DNA of 64,000 nucleotides from Nitrosomonas communis (GTDB taxonomy: Bacteria; Pseudomonadota; Gammaproteobacteria; Burkholderiales; Nitrosomonadaceae): NCBI RefSeq assembly GCF_900114745.1, contig NZ_FOUB01000009.1, positions 24,382 through 88,381 of the forward strand, written 5' to 3'. Of the stretch, positions 8,274 to 17,349 are shown one piece after another (the first letter of the stretch is position 1; the number at the start of each line of letters is the position of its first letter). The position numbers and the translations under genes are program-made. The notes beneath the pieces are model-generated. The model saw nothing but the letters and a program-made list of their open reading frames with translations. It was not told where the DNA came from and ran no database searches.

Positions 8274-10583
8274 TTAAGGTTCCTTGCTGGGATTAATGAT
8301 CGAACTTATTTGCGGATTGGGTGCGACCAGGTGCTCGCTGCCCCACCGCTCAATGCTGTAATAGCGATTATCCGGCCCCGTGGAAGGCGTGGTGTCGCTA
8401 TCGGTTAAATAAGGATTGCGGATGATGAAACCCAATTTCCACCATTCGCTGACCATCTTCAGATCGCCAGCGTGCGTCTGCTGGATGCCACGGCTCCAAG
8501 TAGTCCAGGTAGTCACTGGCTCACCATTGCTGAATCCGATTAATTCATTGGACTGCAGCGGTCTATGGGCTGGCCACCAGAGCGTATTCCATACCTTTTC
8601 TTCACGTTTGAGTCGCTGATCGTTTTCGCTGCCGGGGTAAAGATTGTTCCAATCGGCATAGGTAATGTTGTTGGGATTGGTTGTGCACTCGTTGAAATCC
8701 GCTTGCCAGGGTACTGCCATGTATTTGGTCAAATCGCCCGGCTGCAGACCCACAGCGAAATCGTTGTCTTGGCTTAGTGGATTCTCTATGTTGAAATTCA
8801 ATTCTTCGATGACGCTGGTCGGCTGTCGGTTTTGGTTAGCCTGTGCTGCAGACTGCAAAAAATCGGACCAACTTCGATCCACCTTGATCCGGTAAGGCTC
8901 CCAATAAATGGATGGATTGCGGATGATCCAGTTCAGTTCGGCACCAGGACAAAACGCACCGCCCAAGGCATTGCTGAGCACGCCACGATCTAATTCACGA
9001 CCGGTTTTAGGTGGCGTAGTAGGATAAGGAAAAAACACCGGATAGGTTTTCGGGTCGATCCAGCCCTCCTCCATTTCGTTGATAAAATTGCCTTCTGCCC
9101 ATTGCTTCAATATGAAGAGCTGATAATCAGTGAGGCGTAAAAACTTGGTCACCACCTCGTTCGTCAACGGATTATCGCCGCACAACAGTGGCATCAGCGG
9201 TAGATTGTGCACCCGGCTGCCGACTTTGTCTTCCAGTTTGAACTCATTGTCTTCTCCGCTACGACGCAACAAATCAAACAAAAACCGCCGCATTGTACCA
9301 TAAGGATCGTCTTCCTTATCCTCAGGCTTATGTTGAGTTGCTATGTAGGCTTCACCTAAACAAGCATCGCGACAAATCGCCGTAGAATCATCGATAATAA
9401 CCTTTTTTGCCATTTGCTTCCGCGTGTAACCGGGCGTTTGTCCTATCTTATAGGGATCAAAGGTACCACGCTGCTCCTGATCATGGGGAAAATTGGATTG
9501 TGCCAGGATGTCGCTAAGATACAGGAACTCGTTCGGCCTGAACAGAATCGGCCAGATATCACGGTAAAACCAGGGTTTATAGTCTTTATTCCAGGTAAGT
9601 CGGCTGGCTTGCCATTGACTCAATGCAGTCTGGTCATGGATCGAAATGGTTTCTGGACAATCGAAACTACCTAGCTGGCCATAGAGACTAGTGTCGTAAG
9701 CGAATTCGCGCAGATATAAATCGTACAGCACATCATCCATGGTAATCATATCGAGAATCTGGGGAACAAAGCGTGGATAACCTACCACCACCCACGCTGG
9801 GTATTCCACATCGATATAACGTATGGCGCCGACCTGGTCGGAATACATTACCAGCCTGGCCATCACTGGACCGTCAGAAACATCATCGTACCAGCCATCG
9901 TTGTTGGCGTAATGGGAAATATGGGGCTCACCTGGCCCAGACTGTTCACTGCCGGAATGGCCCAATCCACCCAGCACTAATAGCCGACCGCTATCATCAG
10001 TAAGAATTTCACCCAAGGTATCAATGTCATGGGGTTGCAGACCTTGCGGTGGGAAAGTGGTGGCATAAACGCCATTGCCGGAACGGTCGAAACTGGCACG
10101 ACGCAAATTGGTACTGTTCACACTACGCGGACCGGGATCGATGATCAAACGGTCGCGATTTTGCACGGATGCATTGCGGCGCGGATAATCGGCGGCATAG
10201 CCATGCTCGCCAGAACGTTCATTAAATTCGTACCAGGATGCTTTTTTATTAGCCAGATAAACCCGCCATTGGATATCAATGAGCTTGCCGCGGTTGCCGC
10301 CGCCCTCGACCGGATCACCCAACTTAAGTGGACGCCCCGCCGGCGTGTCATCGTCGTAAACAAATACCTGAAAACGGGCCGCTTGACGTTTCACCCGACC
10401 ATTTTTATCCTTAAAATTTTTAACTAATACTGGGCCAGTAAGATCATCGGACAGAATCGGGTTGCCGGCCGAATCACAAGCTTGCGGCAGTCCAGCAGGT
10501 ATTTCAGGTGCGATATAAAATTCGGTTTCGCTATTGCCCAAGCGAGCGATACCCATCCCCGGATGGATTTTGTAAATTGACAC
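8274..10583 (-). CDS. LodA/GoxA-like quinoprotein amino-acid oxidase (CTQ family)
   Basis: A 769-residue protein starting MSIYKIHPGMGIARLGNS, the typical opening of the LodA family, whose known members (L-lysine epsilon-oxidase, glycine oxidase GoxA) oxidise amino acids with a protein-derived cysteine tryptophylquinone and release H2O2. The probable cofactor pair is Cys545 in GGAFCPG and Trp626 in VPWQADF, the two conserved motifs of the family. No signal peptide is visible; known members are exported by unclear routes. It sits between a tyrosinase gene (17-base gap) and the accessory gene (15-base gap), with a LodB-like gene last, so co-transcription is likely. The substrate cannot be predicted; the length is within the family's range. 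Confidence 0.9.
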   Translation of the reverse strand: MSIYKIHPGMGIARLGNSETEFYIAPEIPAGLPQACDSAGNPILSDDLTGPVLVKNFKDKNGRVKRQAARFQVFVYDDDTPAGRPLKLGDPVEGGGNRGKLIDIQWRVYLANKKASWYEFNERSGEHGYAADYPRRNASVQNRDRLIIDPGPRSVNSTNLRRASFDRSGNGVYATTFPPQGLQPHDIDTLGEILTDDSGRLLVLGGLGHSGSEQSGPGEPHISHYANNDGWYDDVSDGPVMARLVMYSDQVGAIRYIDVEYPAWVVVGYPRFVPQILDMITMDDVLYDLYLREFAYDTSLYGQLGSFDCPETISIHDQTALSQWQASRLTWNKDYKPWFYRDIWPILFRPNEFLYLSDILAQSNFPHDQEQRGTFDPYKIGQTPGYTRKQMAKKVIIDDSTAICRDACLGEAYIATQHKPEDKEDDPYGTMRRFLFDLLRRSGEDNEFKLEDKVGSRVHNLPLMPLLCGDNPLTNEVVTKFLRLTDYQLFILKQWAEGNFINEMEEGWIDPKTYPVFFPYPTTPPKTGRELDRGVLSNALGGAFCPGAELNWIIRNPSIYWEPYRIKVDRSWSDFLQSAAQANQNRQPTSVIEELNFNIENPLSQDNDFAVGLQPGDLTKYMAVPWQADFNECTTNPNNITYADWNNLYPGSENDQRLKREEKVWNTLWWPAHRPLQSNELIGFSNGEPVTTWTTWSRGIQQTHAGDLKMVSEWWKLGFIIRNPYLTDSDTTPSTGPDNRYYSIERWGSEHLVAPNPQISSIINPSKEP

Positions 10584-10600
10584 TAGATTATCTCCTGTAA

Positions 10601-12700
10601 TCAGTCGAGAAAGTTCAGCGAAACACCTTCCAGCTTGAGAAGGTCAATATCCTCCTCATAGTCGGCACCGATCACGACTAGTGTGATTTGCAATTGATCA
10701 CAACCTGTTGCCAGCAGCTTCCTGGCGCAGTCGGTAACGTCTATGCGGTGGTTGCGCGGCGTGTTGTGGTTGCGCGTTCTGTGATCGTAGTCACGTGTCC
10801 TCGGCGCGGGCGTGGCGCAGTGACCGGGGCCGCCGTAGCAGGCGCCGTGGCCAAAGATGGAAATGTATCCAGCAAAATGCGGATTATTCTGCAATGGTGT
10901 TTTTGCGTCAGCACCTGCCTGGTTGATGAAAGCGCGGATGAAACAGGAACGCGACAACTGGGGTACCCAGTGCAAACGAATCTCCGCTTTGCGAAAACCT
11001 TGGATAAGCTCACTGACTGGTATCGGCTTAGAAATGATGCGGCCCACCGGCCCATCCAGTCCTACTGGAATAAAATGGGAGCTGCGCACATATTCATAAC
11101 CAAAACGGGCCGCATCCAAGGTATCACGCACGGTGTAGTTCCACGGTGACAAAATGGCGTCCAGTTCCACTGGGGTGGCACTGGGATTGAGTCGCTGCCA
11201 TTCCCACCACAGTCGATCCACGTTGACGTGGATCGGCCAGAATACTGGATCGTAGGAAGCGGTCAAATTGCTGAACATATCGCCGAATTGCGGCTGGCTG
11301 TACATGTCGGAACGAGAATGGAAGCGGCGTCCCCCAGCCCGCACCATGGCGTTGCGCCGCTCACCCAGAGTATTAGGCGCAGTGTGACAAGCAGCCATAC
11401 AGGCATCCTGATAGGTAGTGTTGTCGCCATAATAGGGATTCATTCCACCCGTCCAAATATGCATGGTGTTGTGCGGATTTTGATCGAGAAACCCAAAGGA
11501 CGCGTCGTAAATGCTGCCCCCGCCAAAATCGCGGAAATTGTTGAGACTGAGAATCTGCCGTATATCTTCCGCTGATGGATAGTGATAATGAATCGCTTCG
11601 TTGATGGTTTTGCCGCCGTATTCGGCTGGAAAACGCAGCGGATACCAGAACGGATTAGACGCCAGCAAAGCATCGATCATGCGCTGGCGATTGGCATCGT
11701 CCGGCTGAGGTGTGACATGCTGGTAGCCGATATCATTGTAAACGTAGCGAAAAAATAAACTTTGTGAAGTAAAACGCTGCCTTTGTCTGGCCAATTCCAG
11801 GAACGCATTTTCCTGCTCTGCGGAAGGTCTAGGGTTGAGTTCGCCAACCAGTTTCTGTGCCTGTTCCATGGTCAAAAATGCCTGGAAGAACTTCGGAATA
11901 ATCCAGCCTTTCTGAGCACATTCCGGCCGATATTGCGGCATCACCCAATCCCAATAAGGCAACATGATGTCTGGGTCGAAATCCTGCAAATCCTGCTCGA
12001 ACTCGTACAGATAAGCCCGGTGCCAAGCGAGAAATCGCTCCCAGCCGTGCTGGCAGTGGTTTTGGTGAATTAATGCCTGATTGTTATAACTGCGTGCATC
12101 TTCTGGCCAATGGTTGAGACTGTAGAGATGGCGAAACGCATCGCCTAGCCGCTTGAGCTCGGTTTCGCTCATACAGTCGAGGTTACTTCGTTGGCGTAAC
12201 TCACCAGGCCGACTGGGGATACGTGTCCCTTTGACTGCCAGATCCAGTTCTGCAATTTCCTGCACTGATACCCTCGTCATTTGAGCCTCGCTTTGCTGTA
12301 CCCCTAGCTCTATAGTCTGGACGTGATCATCGTCCGGGCAACCGTCATCTATCCAATCGCTGATATACTCAATATCCTCGACTGACACCGCTTTTCCACC
12401 CCAGGGCAAACGGGGAAATTGGGTGCCATCGAATGGGGATTCACCTTTTAGTCCACGTATCAATGCAGAGGCAGCGCCTCGACTGTAGCCTGCTTGATCA
12501 GCCACATGACCGCAACAGGTCTTTGCAGCTTCCGGCGCGATCAGGCGAATGCCGTAAAGGCTCGCCTCTTTCAGTTGTTGAACGCCATAATCCCAGAATT
12601 GTCCTATTCCGCCATAATCTGCATGACTGCCCTGAGCTGCTTCATTCAGAATTTCCCTAATTCGTTGGTAACGTGTAATTCTGGATTGTTGTATCGACAT
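10601..12700 (-). CDS. Tyrosinase-type binuclear copper oxidase, multi-domain
   Basis: A 699-residue protein whose centre is a tyrosinase/polyphenol oxidase domain. The CuA region has His212 or 215, His218 and His227 (HQNHCQHGW...FLAWHRAYL); CuB has His410, His414 and His491 (NPHNTMHIW, DPVFWPIHVNVDRLWW). Cys216-x-His218 fits the Cys-His thioether known in fungal tyrosinases. About 170 residues precede the core, including LPWGG...ISDWIDDGCPDD, a segment reminiscent of cytochrome-linked proteins but lacking CxxCH. About 200 residues follow it, with a Cys/His/Arg-rich stretch at about 610-660. There is no signal peptide. Expected activity is phenol hydroxylation or diphenol oxidation to quinones. 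Expression is probably shared with the LodA-like gene. Confidence 0.9.
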   Translation of the reverse strand: MSIQQSRITRYQRIREILNEAAQGSHADYGGIGQFWDYGVQQLKEASLYGIRLIAPEAAKTCCGHVADQAGYSRGAASALIRGLKGESPFDGTQFPRLPWGGKAVSVEDIEYISDWIDDGCPDDDHVQTIELGVQQSEAQMTRVSVQEIAELDLAVKGTRIPSRPGELRQRSNLDCMSETELKRLGDAFRHLYSLNHWPEDARSYNNQALIHQNHCQHGWERFLAWHRAYLYEFEQDLQDFDPDIMLPYWDWVMPQYRPECAQKGWIIPKFFQAFLTMEQAQKLVGELNPRPSAEQENAFLELARQRQRFTSQSLFFRYVYNDIGYQHVTPQPDDANRQRMIDALLASNPFWYPLRFPAEYGGKTINEAIHYHYPSAEDIRQILSLNNFRDFGGGSIYDASFGFLDQNPHNTMHIWTGGMNPYYGDNTTYQDACMAACHTAPNTLGERRNAMVRAGGRRFHSRSDMYSQPQFGDMFSNLTASYDPVFWPIHVNVDRLWWEWQRLNPSATPVELDAILSPWNYTVRDTLDAARFGYEYVRSSHFIPVGLDGPVGRIISKPIPVSELIQGFRKAEIRLHWVPQLSRSCFIRAFINQAGADAKTPLQNNPHFAGYISIFGHGACYGGPGHCATPAPRTRDYDHRTRNHNTPRNHRIDVTDCARKLLATGCDQLQITLVVIGADYEEDIDLLKLEGVSLNFLD

Positions 12701-12856
12701 AGAAAACCTATTTGATAATAAAGGATTAGCGCTCTATTGGGTAATGATTCATTTTTCACATTTCATCCGATCAATATCGGCAGCGTTACTTACGATCAGT
12801 CTGAGGTAAGTATTCACAATGCATAGCAACGTTGAATTAAAATTGCTCTAATAGAA

Positions 12857-14557
12857 TCAATGAGCATGTGCACGGGGAGTGTTCACAACTTCTTCAACCT
12901 CCATCATGCCAAGGTCTTCATGGTCCAGAATGTGACAATGCATAACAAATTTACCAATGTAGTCACGATACTGGGTATAGATGTTGGTAACAGTCGGTCC
13001 CTGGACCAATAGGGTGTCTTTCCATACCAATTGATCATCGCCGTCCGGTCCTTTACGTACCCATTGGAATGGATTGACGTGGATATGGAATACATGTGGC
13101 GGTGGTGAGGAAGGTGGTTGACCGATACCATTCGGTACACCGCTAGGATCGCCCACTGTGGTCAGCGCCCACATATCAGTGGCGTTCAACGGTAATTGGC
13201 GCACATGATCAGGATTGAAGGCACGGTAGTTGACTTGGAAGTAATTTTTCTCACCCTTCATATCTTGACCGAGCTTGAAGACAACCTCCTGCACACCCAA
13301 AGCAGTTTTTCTCAAATCAATGTTGCCAAATGGTGCCAGCGGAGCCATTTCTTCGTTGGTCGGTAAAGCCATGTCCTCGATCTCATCCGTAACCCTAAGA
13401 ATGGCCAGCAGGTTCTCCGACTCCTCTACTTGCCGCAAGGATTTTCTTGATGAAGTAGGCTGATCGATGATGCGATAATCGCCGGCTTTCATGCTTGCTT
13501 TAATCAAGATATCGCTACGGTAGCCCGGCTGGAGATCGATCGGTGTTCCTGCCTTCCAGGTATCGACGCGCCCCAAGTAATTACTGTCCAAGGCAATTTC
13601 GTGCAGATCATGCCCTTCTACTACGAAAGCAATCGACTCACGAAAGGCGGTATCAATCAAACGCCAGCGCTGTACTTCACCACGTTTCATGGTGATGACG
13701 GGAACGATCTGGCCGTTGATAGTGATACGACGGTGCGAGCATGGCCAAGTGTCTTTATTACTCGCTGAATGACATTCCTTGGGGTTAGGATTGGATGGTC
13801 CGGGAAAAAGGCTGGTTATGTTGTTGAGCTTCCCTTTCTGATCATAAAGAATAGTTTGCAGTACAAATATTTTCTCATTGGCATTGGCGGCAAGCAGCGT
13901 CTTCGGTGTTGTCTTTGGGTCATCTTCTATGACAATAGCACCCGCCATGCCGCTACCTACCTGAATAGAGGTGGAGCCGTGAGCATGCGCATGATACCAG
14001 TAAGAACCAATCGGATGGTTGGCTGGCAGTTTCACCTCATACGGGAATTGGCTTTGCGGAGCGATATCCAGCAAAACATTATCACTATTGCCTGTGGGAG
14101 AGACATGCAAGCCGTGGTAGTGCATGTTAGTTGTGTTGAATGAAGCAGGTATCGTGGCGAGATAGGCATTTTTATTCTCTTGTTCAAACTGCGCCTGAAC
14201 TTCATTTGCTGTTTCTTTGGGCAGCTGATTGTTGAGCAGCAGATTGATCACATCCCCTTGACGAACGCGCAAAGTGGGGCCGACCAATTGGCCATTGTAA
14301 GTACGCAGCGTAACCGGACAACCAGCGATGGAAATGATAGCAGGATCGGTATACTGAACAGTGAAGCTGGTGTCCAGCACGCCATCTTTGGAACGTATCT
14401 CAGGTGGATTCTGGAAGGGGGCGTAGCCGTATTTTTGAATATCAATATTTTGGTAAGCACATGCTGGATTAACGGAATTATATCCAGCCATAACCGTGTT
14501 TGCGCAGAGCGACAAACCAAACGCAATTATCCCAAGCGGGATGAAGGCGCGTTGCAT
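12857..14557 (-). CDS. Exported multicopper oxidase (laccase-like)
   Basis: A 566-residue secreted oxidase that would couple one-electron oxidation of phenols or metals to reduction of O2 to water. A Sec signal peptide covers about 1-24 (to VMA-G). All four copper motifs are present: HYHG (146-149), YHAHAHG (188-194), HVFHIH (488-493) and HCHILDHEDLGM (540-551), the last including the type 1 Cys541 and an axial Met551. Shine-Dalgarno AGGAGAGA precedes the ATG. It lies 156 bases upstream of the tyrosinase gene on the same strand, so it may be the first gene of the cluster or have its own transcript. The methionine-rich segments of CueO-type cuprous oxidases are not obvious. Confidence 0.92.
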   Translation of the reverse strand: MQRAFIPLGIIAFGLSLCANTVMAGYNSVNPACAYQNIDIQKYGYAPFQNPPEIRSKDGVLDTSFTVQYTDPAIISIAGCPVTLRTYNGQLVGPTLRVRQGDVINLLLNNQLPKETANEVQAQFEQENKNAYLATIPASFNTTNMHYHGLHVSPTGNSDNVLLDIAPQSQFPYEVKLPANHPIGSYWYHAHAHGSTSIQVGSGMAGAIVIEDDPKTTPKTLLAANANEKIFVLQTILYDQKGKLNNITSLFPGPSNPNPKECHSASNKDTWPCSHRRITINGQIVPVITMKRGEVQRWRLIDTAFRESIAFVVEGHDLHEIALDSNYLGRVDTWKAGTPIDLQPGYRSDILIKASMKAGDYRIIDQPTSSRKSLRQVEESENLLAILRVTDEIEDMALPTNEEMAPLAPFGNIDLRKTALGVQEVVFKLGQDMKGEKNYFQVNYRAFNPDHVRQLPLNATDMWALTTVGDPSGVPNGIGQPPSSPPPHVFHIHVNPFQWVRKGPDGDDQLVWKDTLLVQGPTVTNIYTQYRDYIGKFVMHCHILDHEDLGMMEVEEVVNTPRAHAH

Positions 14558-14872
14558 AGAACTCTCTCCTATTGTTAATGGAATTATTATTTGTGGAGCT
14601 TTGCTCGATATCTATGGTGTAGCTGCAGTCAAGTATCTGTGGCTAACTACCAAGAATTGCCATGATTCGGTAAAAAGTTGGATGTTTACCCCCGTCAGAA
14701 GATAAATAATCGCCCCTGAAAGATAATTTTTAAATCTGCAATTATCAGCCAATTATCCAGTTAACATATCAGACGAATAGTACAGTTTTGTTGCTTCTTT
14801 TCTTGGATATAGCAGAGTCAGAAAAGGATGATAATGAAGCGCCTTGCAAGAGACGACCACTAGCTTATTGAT
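14558..14872. other. AT-rich spacer upstream of the multicopper oxidase gene
   Basis: About 315 bases separate the multicopper oxidase start from an IS982 remnant. The promoter of the copper/quinone oxidase cluster should lie here. I see no coding frame with family similarity and no operator I can name. Confidence 0.4.
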
Positions 14873-15340
14873 CACGTGAGTTTGACATAAGGATCACACC
14901 ACTGCTGGAAGAGACTGAGAGAGCGGAATATTAAGTGAGGGTTTCTTCTCGCAAAACATGCAAGCCACCAAGCCCGGCTATCAGGTTAACAAAGAAGTTA
15001 AAGGGGCTGCGATGGTGGGAATGCTCGATTTGCGAGATATTTTTCAATTGCTCATTGACCGTCTCAATGATCGAGCGTTTGCGCAACAAGAGTTTGTGAA
15101 ATAACGGCAACAGCTTGCTTTTCATGTTCTTGCGCTGTTTGGTGACGAGTTGTACACCCTGCTCCCAGAGTTGCTCAAAGAGTGGCTGCGAGATGTAACC
15201 CCGGCCGCTAAAGCGTTTCCCAAATAAGGAGCATGCCAGCTCCGGTACCGGATCACGGTTATCAACATTGCCCGCTGTTATTTTCATTCCCAGCAATTCT
15301 CCTTGATCATTGATGAGTAAATATCCCCGGAAAAACTGTT
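14873..15340 (-). mobile_element. IS982-family transposase remnant, 3' part with terminal repeat
   Basis: An open frame at 14931-15296 (with 5' continuation to about 15340) encodes the C-terminal part of an IS982-type DDE transposase: INDQGELLGMKITAGNVD, GRGYISQPLF, then [19 protein letters not shown]. The outer end at 14874-14891 (ACGTGAGTTTGACATAAG) matches the terminal inverted repeat of the second IS982 copy at 44774-45698. The 5' half of the transposase is missing; the element is cut at the junction with a REP-associated transposase pseudogene. It cannot transpose by itself. Confidence 0.85.
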
Positions 15341-15649
15341 TTATACCGATCCATGAAATATATGACCCATTCGGTGACGCGTTTTGTTCAGAAATCTGGC
15401 ATAACGCCCGTTTAATCCTCGCATTATTTGCGATAGATTTGCTTTGGGCGTCTCTAGCAAGAGATGATAGTGATTATCCATCAGGTAGCAGGCATAACAT
15501 ATTGCTTCATAGCGTGTTAACAGCTCTGCTAATAAATCAAGAAACTGCTATCTATCCTCATCTTCAGCAAAAATAGCTTCTCCACCGTTTCGTCTTGACA
15601 TAACCTGGTATAAACCATTCGGAAATTCCAGTCTGATCGAGCGTGCCAT
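15341..15649 (-). pseudogene. REP-associated tyrosine transposase (RayT, Y1_Tnp) pseudogene
   Basis: From ATG 15649 the minus strand reads MARSIRLEFPNGLYQVMSR, then after an in-frame TAG continues QFLDLLAELLTRYEA, CYLMDNHYHLLLETP and LNGRYARFLNKTRHRMGHIF. The HUH-like NHYHLL motif and overall order are diagnostic of REP-associated tyrosine transposases. The gene is inactivated by the internal TAG and by loss of its 3' half, where IS982 sequence begins. The catalytic tyrosine region beyond GHIFHG is absent. Such proteins usually act on palindromic REP sequences. Confidence 0.8.
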
Positions 15650-15738
15650 AAAACCATTCTCCTTCATATTCATTAATGGCTACGCATCATGAATACACCA
15701 TGTATTATGCAATGACTGATACCTTTTTATATGTTTAT

Positions 15739-15960
15739 ACTTATGCTGCTGTACTACCGTTGATAGAGAATTCGATATACTTATCCTGCCTCAGGTTAAT
15801 AGCAATTGCATGCAAATATTTCTGGATAAAGTAGCATGGCGTTATCCAAATGACAGAACTATCATGATATTCGATAGTGCAGAATGACATCACAGCCACA
15901 ACCTTAAGCATCCACATAATCTGCGTTTGTTCATGCTGTCGCCCTGCGAATCTATGAAAT
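15739..15960 (+). pseudogene. IS630-family transposase remnant
   Basis: On the plus strand a decayed reading runs ...LILPQVNSNCMQIFLDKVA, then WRYPNDRTIMIFDSAE, a TGA where Trp is expected, and HHSHNLKHPHNLRLFMLSP. This is the C-terminal DDE region of IS630-type transposases (...LDGAGWH...LPPYSPELNP). The start of the match needs a frameshift near 15770, and the end is lost. It belongs to the same broad family as the intact N-terminus at the right edge of the window, though I cannot tell if it is the same element. Confidence 0.7.
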
Positions 15961-16008
15961 AACGCTGCATACCACTCTAATGAATCACTTTATAGGCTGA
16001 AATGAAGC

Positions 16009-17349
16009 CTAACGGCTCATCATTTCCGCATCGAGCTGTTTTGCTAAATCCTGCAAGGCGGGAGAAATCGTAACCGGGTAGGCAGTAGCCGTTTCCAAGG
16101 CGCTCATGGCTTTCGGCAGGCGGGTGTAGCCTGCCAATGTCAGCTGACGTATGTCGTGTAAGGGTCTTTTCGGATGAATGCGTTGTCCTGCCAACATGAC
16201 GGGCTCAAGTAGCTGCTGCCCATCATAAGGATCATTTTCTACTAGCGCCACAATATCATGGCTCAACTCACCATCGGGTGTGTAATAACGGTAAACTTGC
16301 TTTCTTCCGGGCCAGGTCGCTTTGCCTTCTGAGCGCTTACGGCGTGGCTTGCCAGCATATTCCTGCAATTTATAGGCACAGTCAAATGCAGGTGCATCCA
16401 TGGAAACATCTAGTGCAGTACCAATGCCAAAACCATCTATCGGCGCCTTCGCTGACAGCAGGGTTTGTAGTTTGTATTCATCCAGGTTGCCACTGGCAAA
16501 TATGGTTGTATTATTTAAACCTCCTTGATCAAGTATGTGGCGCACATTATGAGCATGGGCTGCTAAATCACCACTATCTAAGCGAACGCCATTGATATTG
16601 ATATGATCTGCAGCAAGTTTCGGTGCTAATGTGACCACTTTTCTGGCTGCGGCTTCGGTGTCGTAGGTATCAATCAGCAAAACAACGTTATCCGGATTGG
16701 AGTAGGCAAAGCGCTCAAAAGCCGTCGACTCATCTACATGCGCTTGAATGTAGGAATGCGCCATGGTTCCAAATAAAGGAATATCGTACAATGCGCCTGC
16801 CAGAACAGTCGCTGTACCAGAAAACCCTGCCAGATAACTTGCCCGCGCTGCCAGTAAAGCTGCTTCGGCACCGTGCGCGCGACGCATACCAAAATCCACC
16901 AATAACTTATCCGGTGCGATCAATACCGAGCGGGCAGCTTTGGAGGCGATCAGCGTTTCGAAATGAAGGAGATTGATGATACGTGACTCGATCAGTTGAG
17001 CTTGCGGTAAAGGAGCGGTTATTCGCAGGAAAGGCTCATGGGGAAAAAATAAAGTACCTTCAGGCATAGCATGCACATCACCGCTAAAACGAAACTGCTT
17101 CAAATAATCAATAAACGAAGGGTGAAAGCGTGGAGCGAGCCAGTCGAGTTCTTCGAGTGAAAATTCTAAGTTTTCGAGAAAATCCAGCAGCTCTTCTAAT
17201 CCGGCTGCCACCATGAAATTTCGACCAGGCGGTAGCTTACGGATAAACAACTCAAAGACAGCTGTTTCTTGCATGTCTTGCTCAAGATAACTTTGCAGCA
17301 TCGTAAACTGATAAAGATCAGAGAGCAGCGGGCTGGAAAGTGGATTCAT
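16009..17349 (-). CDS. pncB: Nicotinate phosphoribosyltransferase
   Basis: A 446-residue enzyme that joins nicotinate to PRPP, giving nicotinate mononucleotide for NAD salvage (Preiss-Handler pathway). Typical features are the N-terminal LLSDLYQFTM, the FGMRRAHG phosphate-binding segment near 155, the DTYDT motif and GVRLDSGDL near 260, and FGIGTAL further on. Its start overlaps the end of the nicotinamidase gene by 4 bases (17346-17349), so the two consecutive steps of nicotinamide recycling are translationally coupled. Confidence 0.95.
   Translation of the reverse strand: MNPLSSPLLSDLYQFTMLQSYLEQDMQETAVFELFIRKLPPGRNFMVAAGLEELLDFLENLEFSLEELDWLAPRFHPSFIDYLKQFRFSGDVHAMPEGTLFFPHEPFLRITAPLPQAQLIESRIINLLHFETLIASKAARSVLIAPDKLLVDFGMRRAHGAEAALLAARASYLAGFSGTATVLAGALYDIPLFGTMAHSYIQAHVDESTAFERFAYSNPDNVVLLIDTYDTEAAARKVVTLAPKLAADHININGVRLDSGDLAAHAHNVRHILDQGGLNNTTIFASGNLDEYKLQTLLSAKAPIDGFGIGTALDVSMDAPAFDCAYKLQEYAGKPRRKRSEGKATWPGRKQVYRYYTPDGELSHDIVALVENDPYDGQQLLEPVMLAGQRIHPKRPLHDIRQLTLAGYTRLPKAMSALETATAYPVTISPALQDLAKQLDAEMMSR

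Noticed and set aside
10601..11000. Tyrosinase N-terminal segment as a cytochrome c domain
   Set aside because: The only candidate heme-binding sequence reads CCGH, not CxxCH, so no covalent heme is expected.
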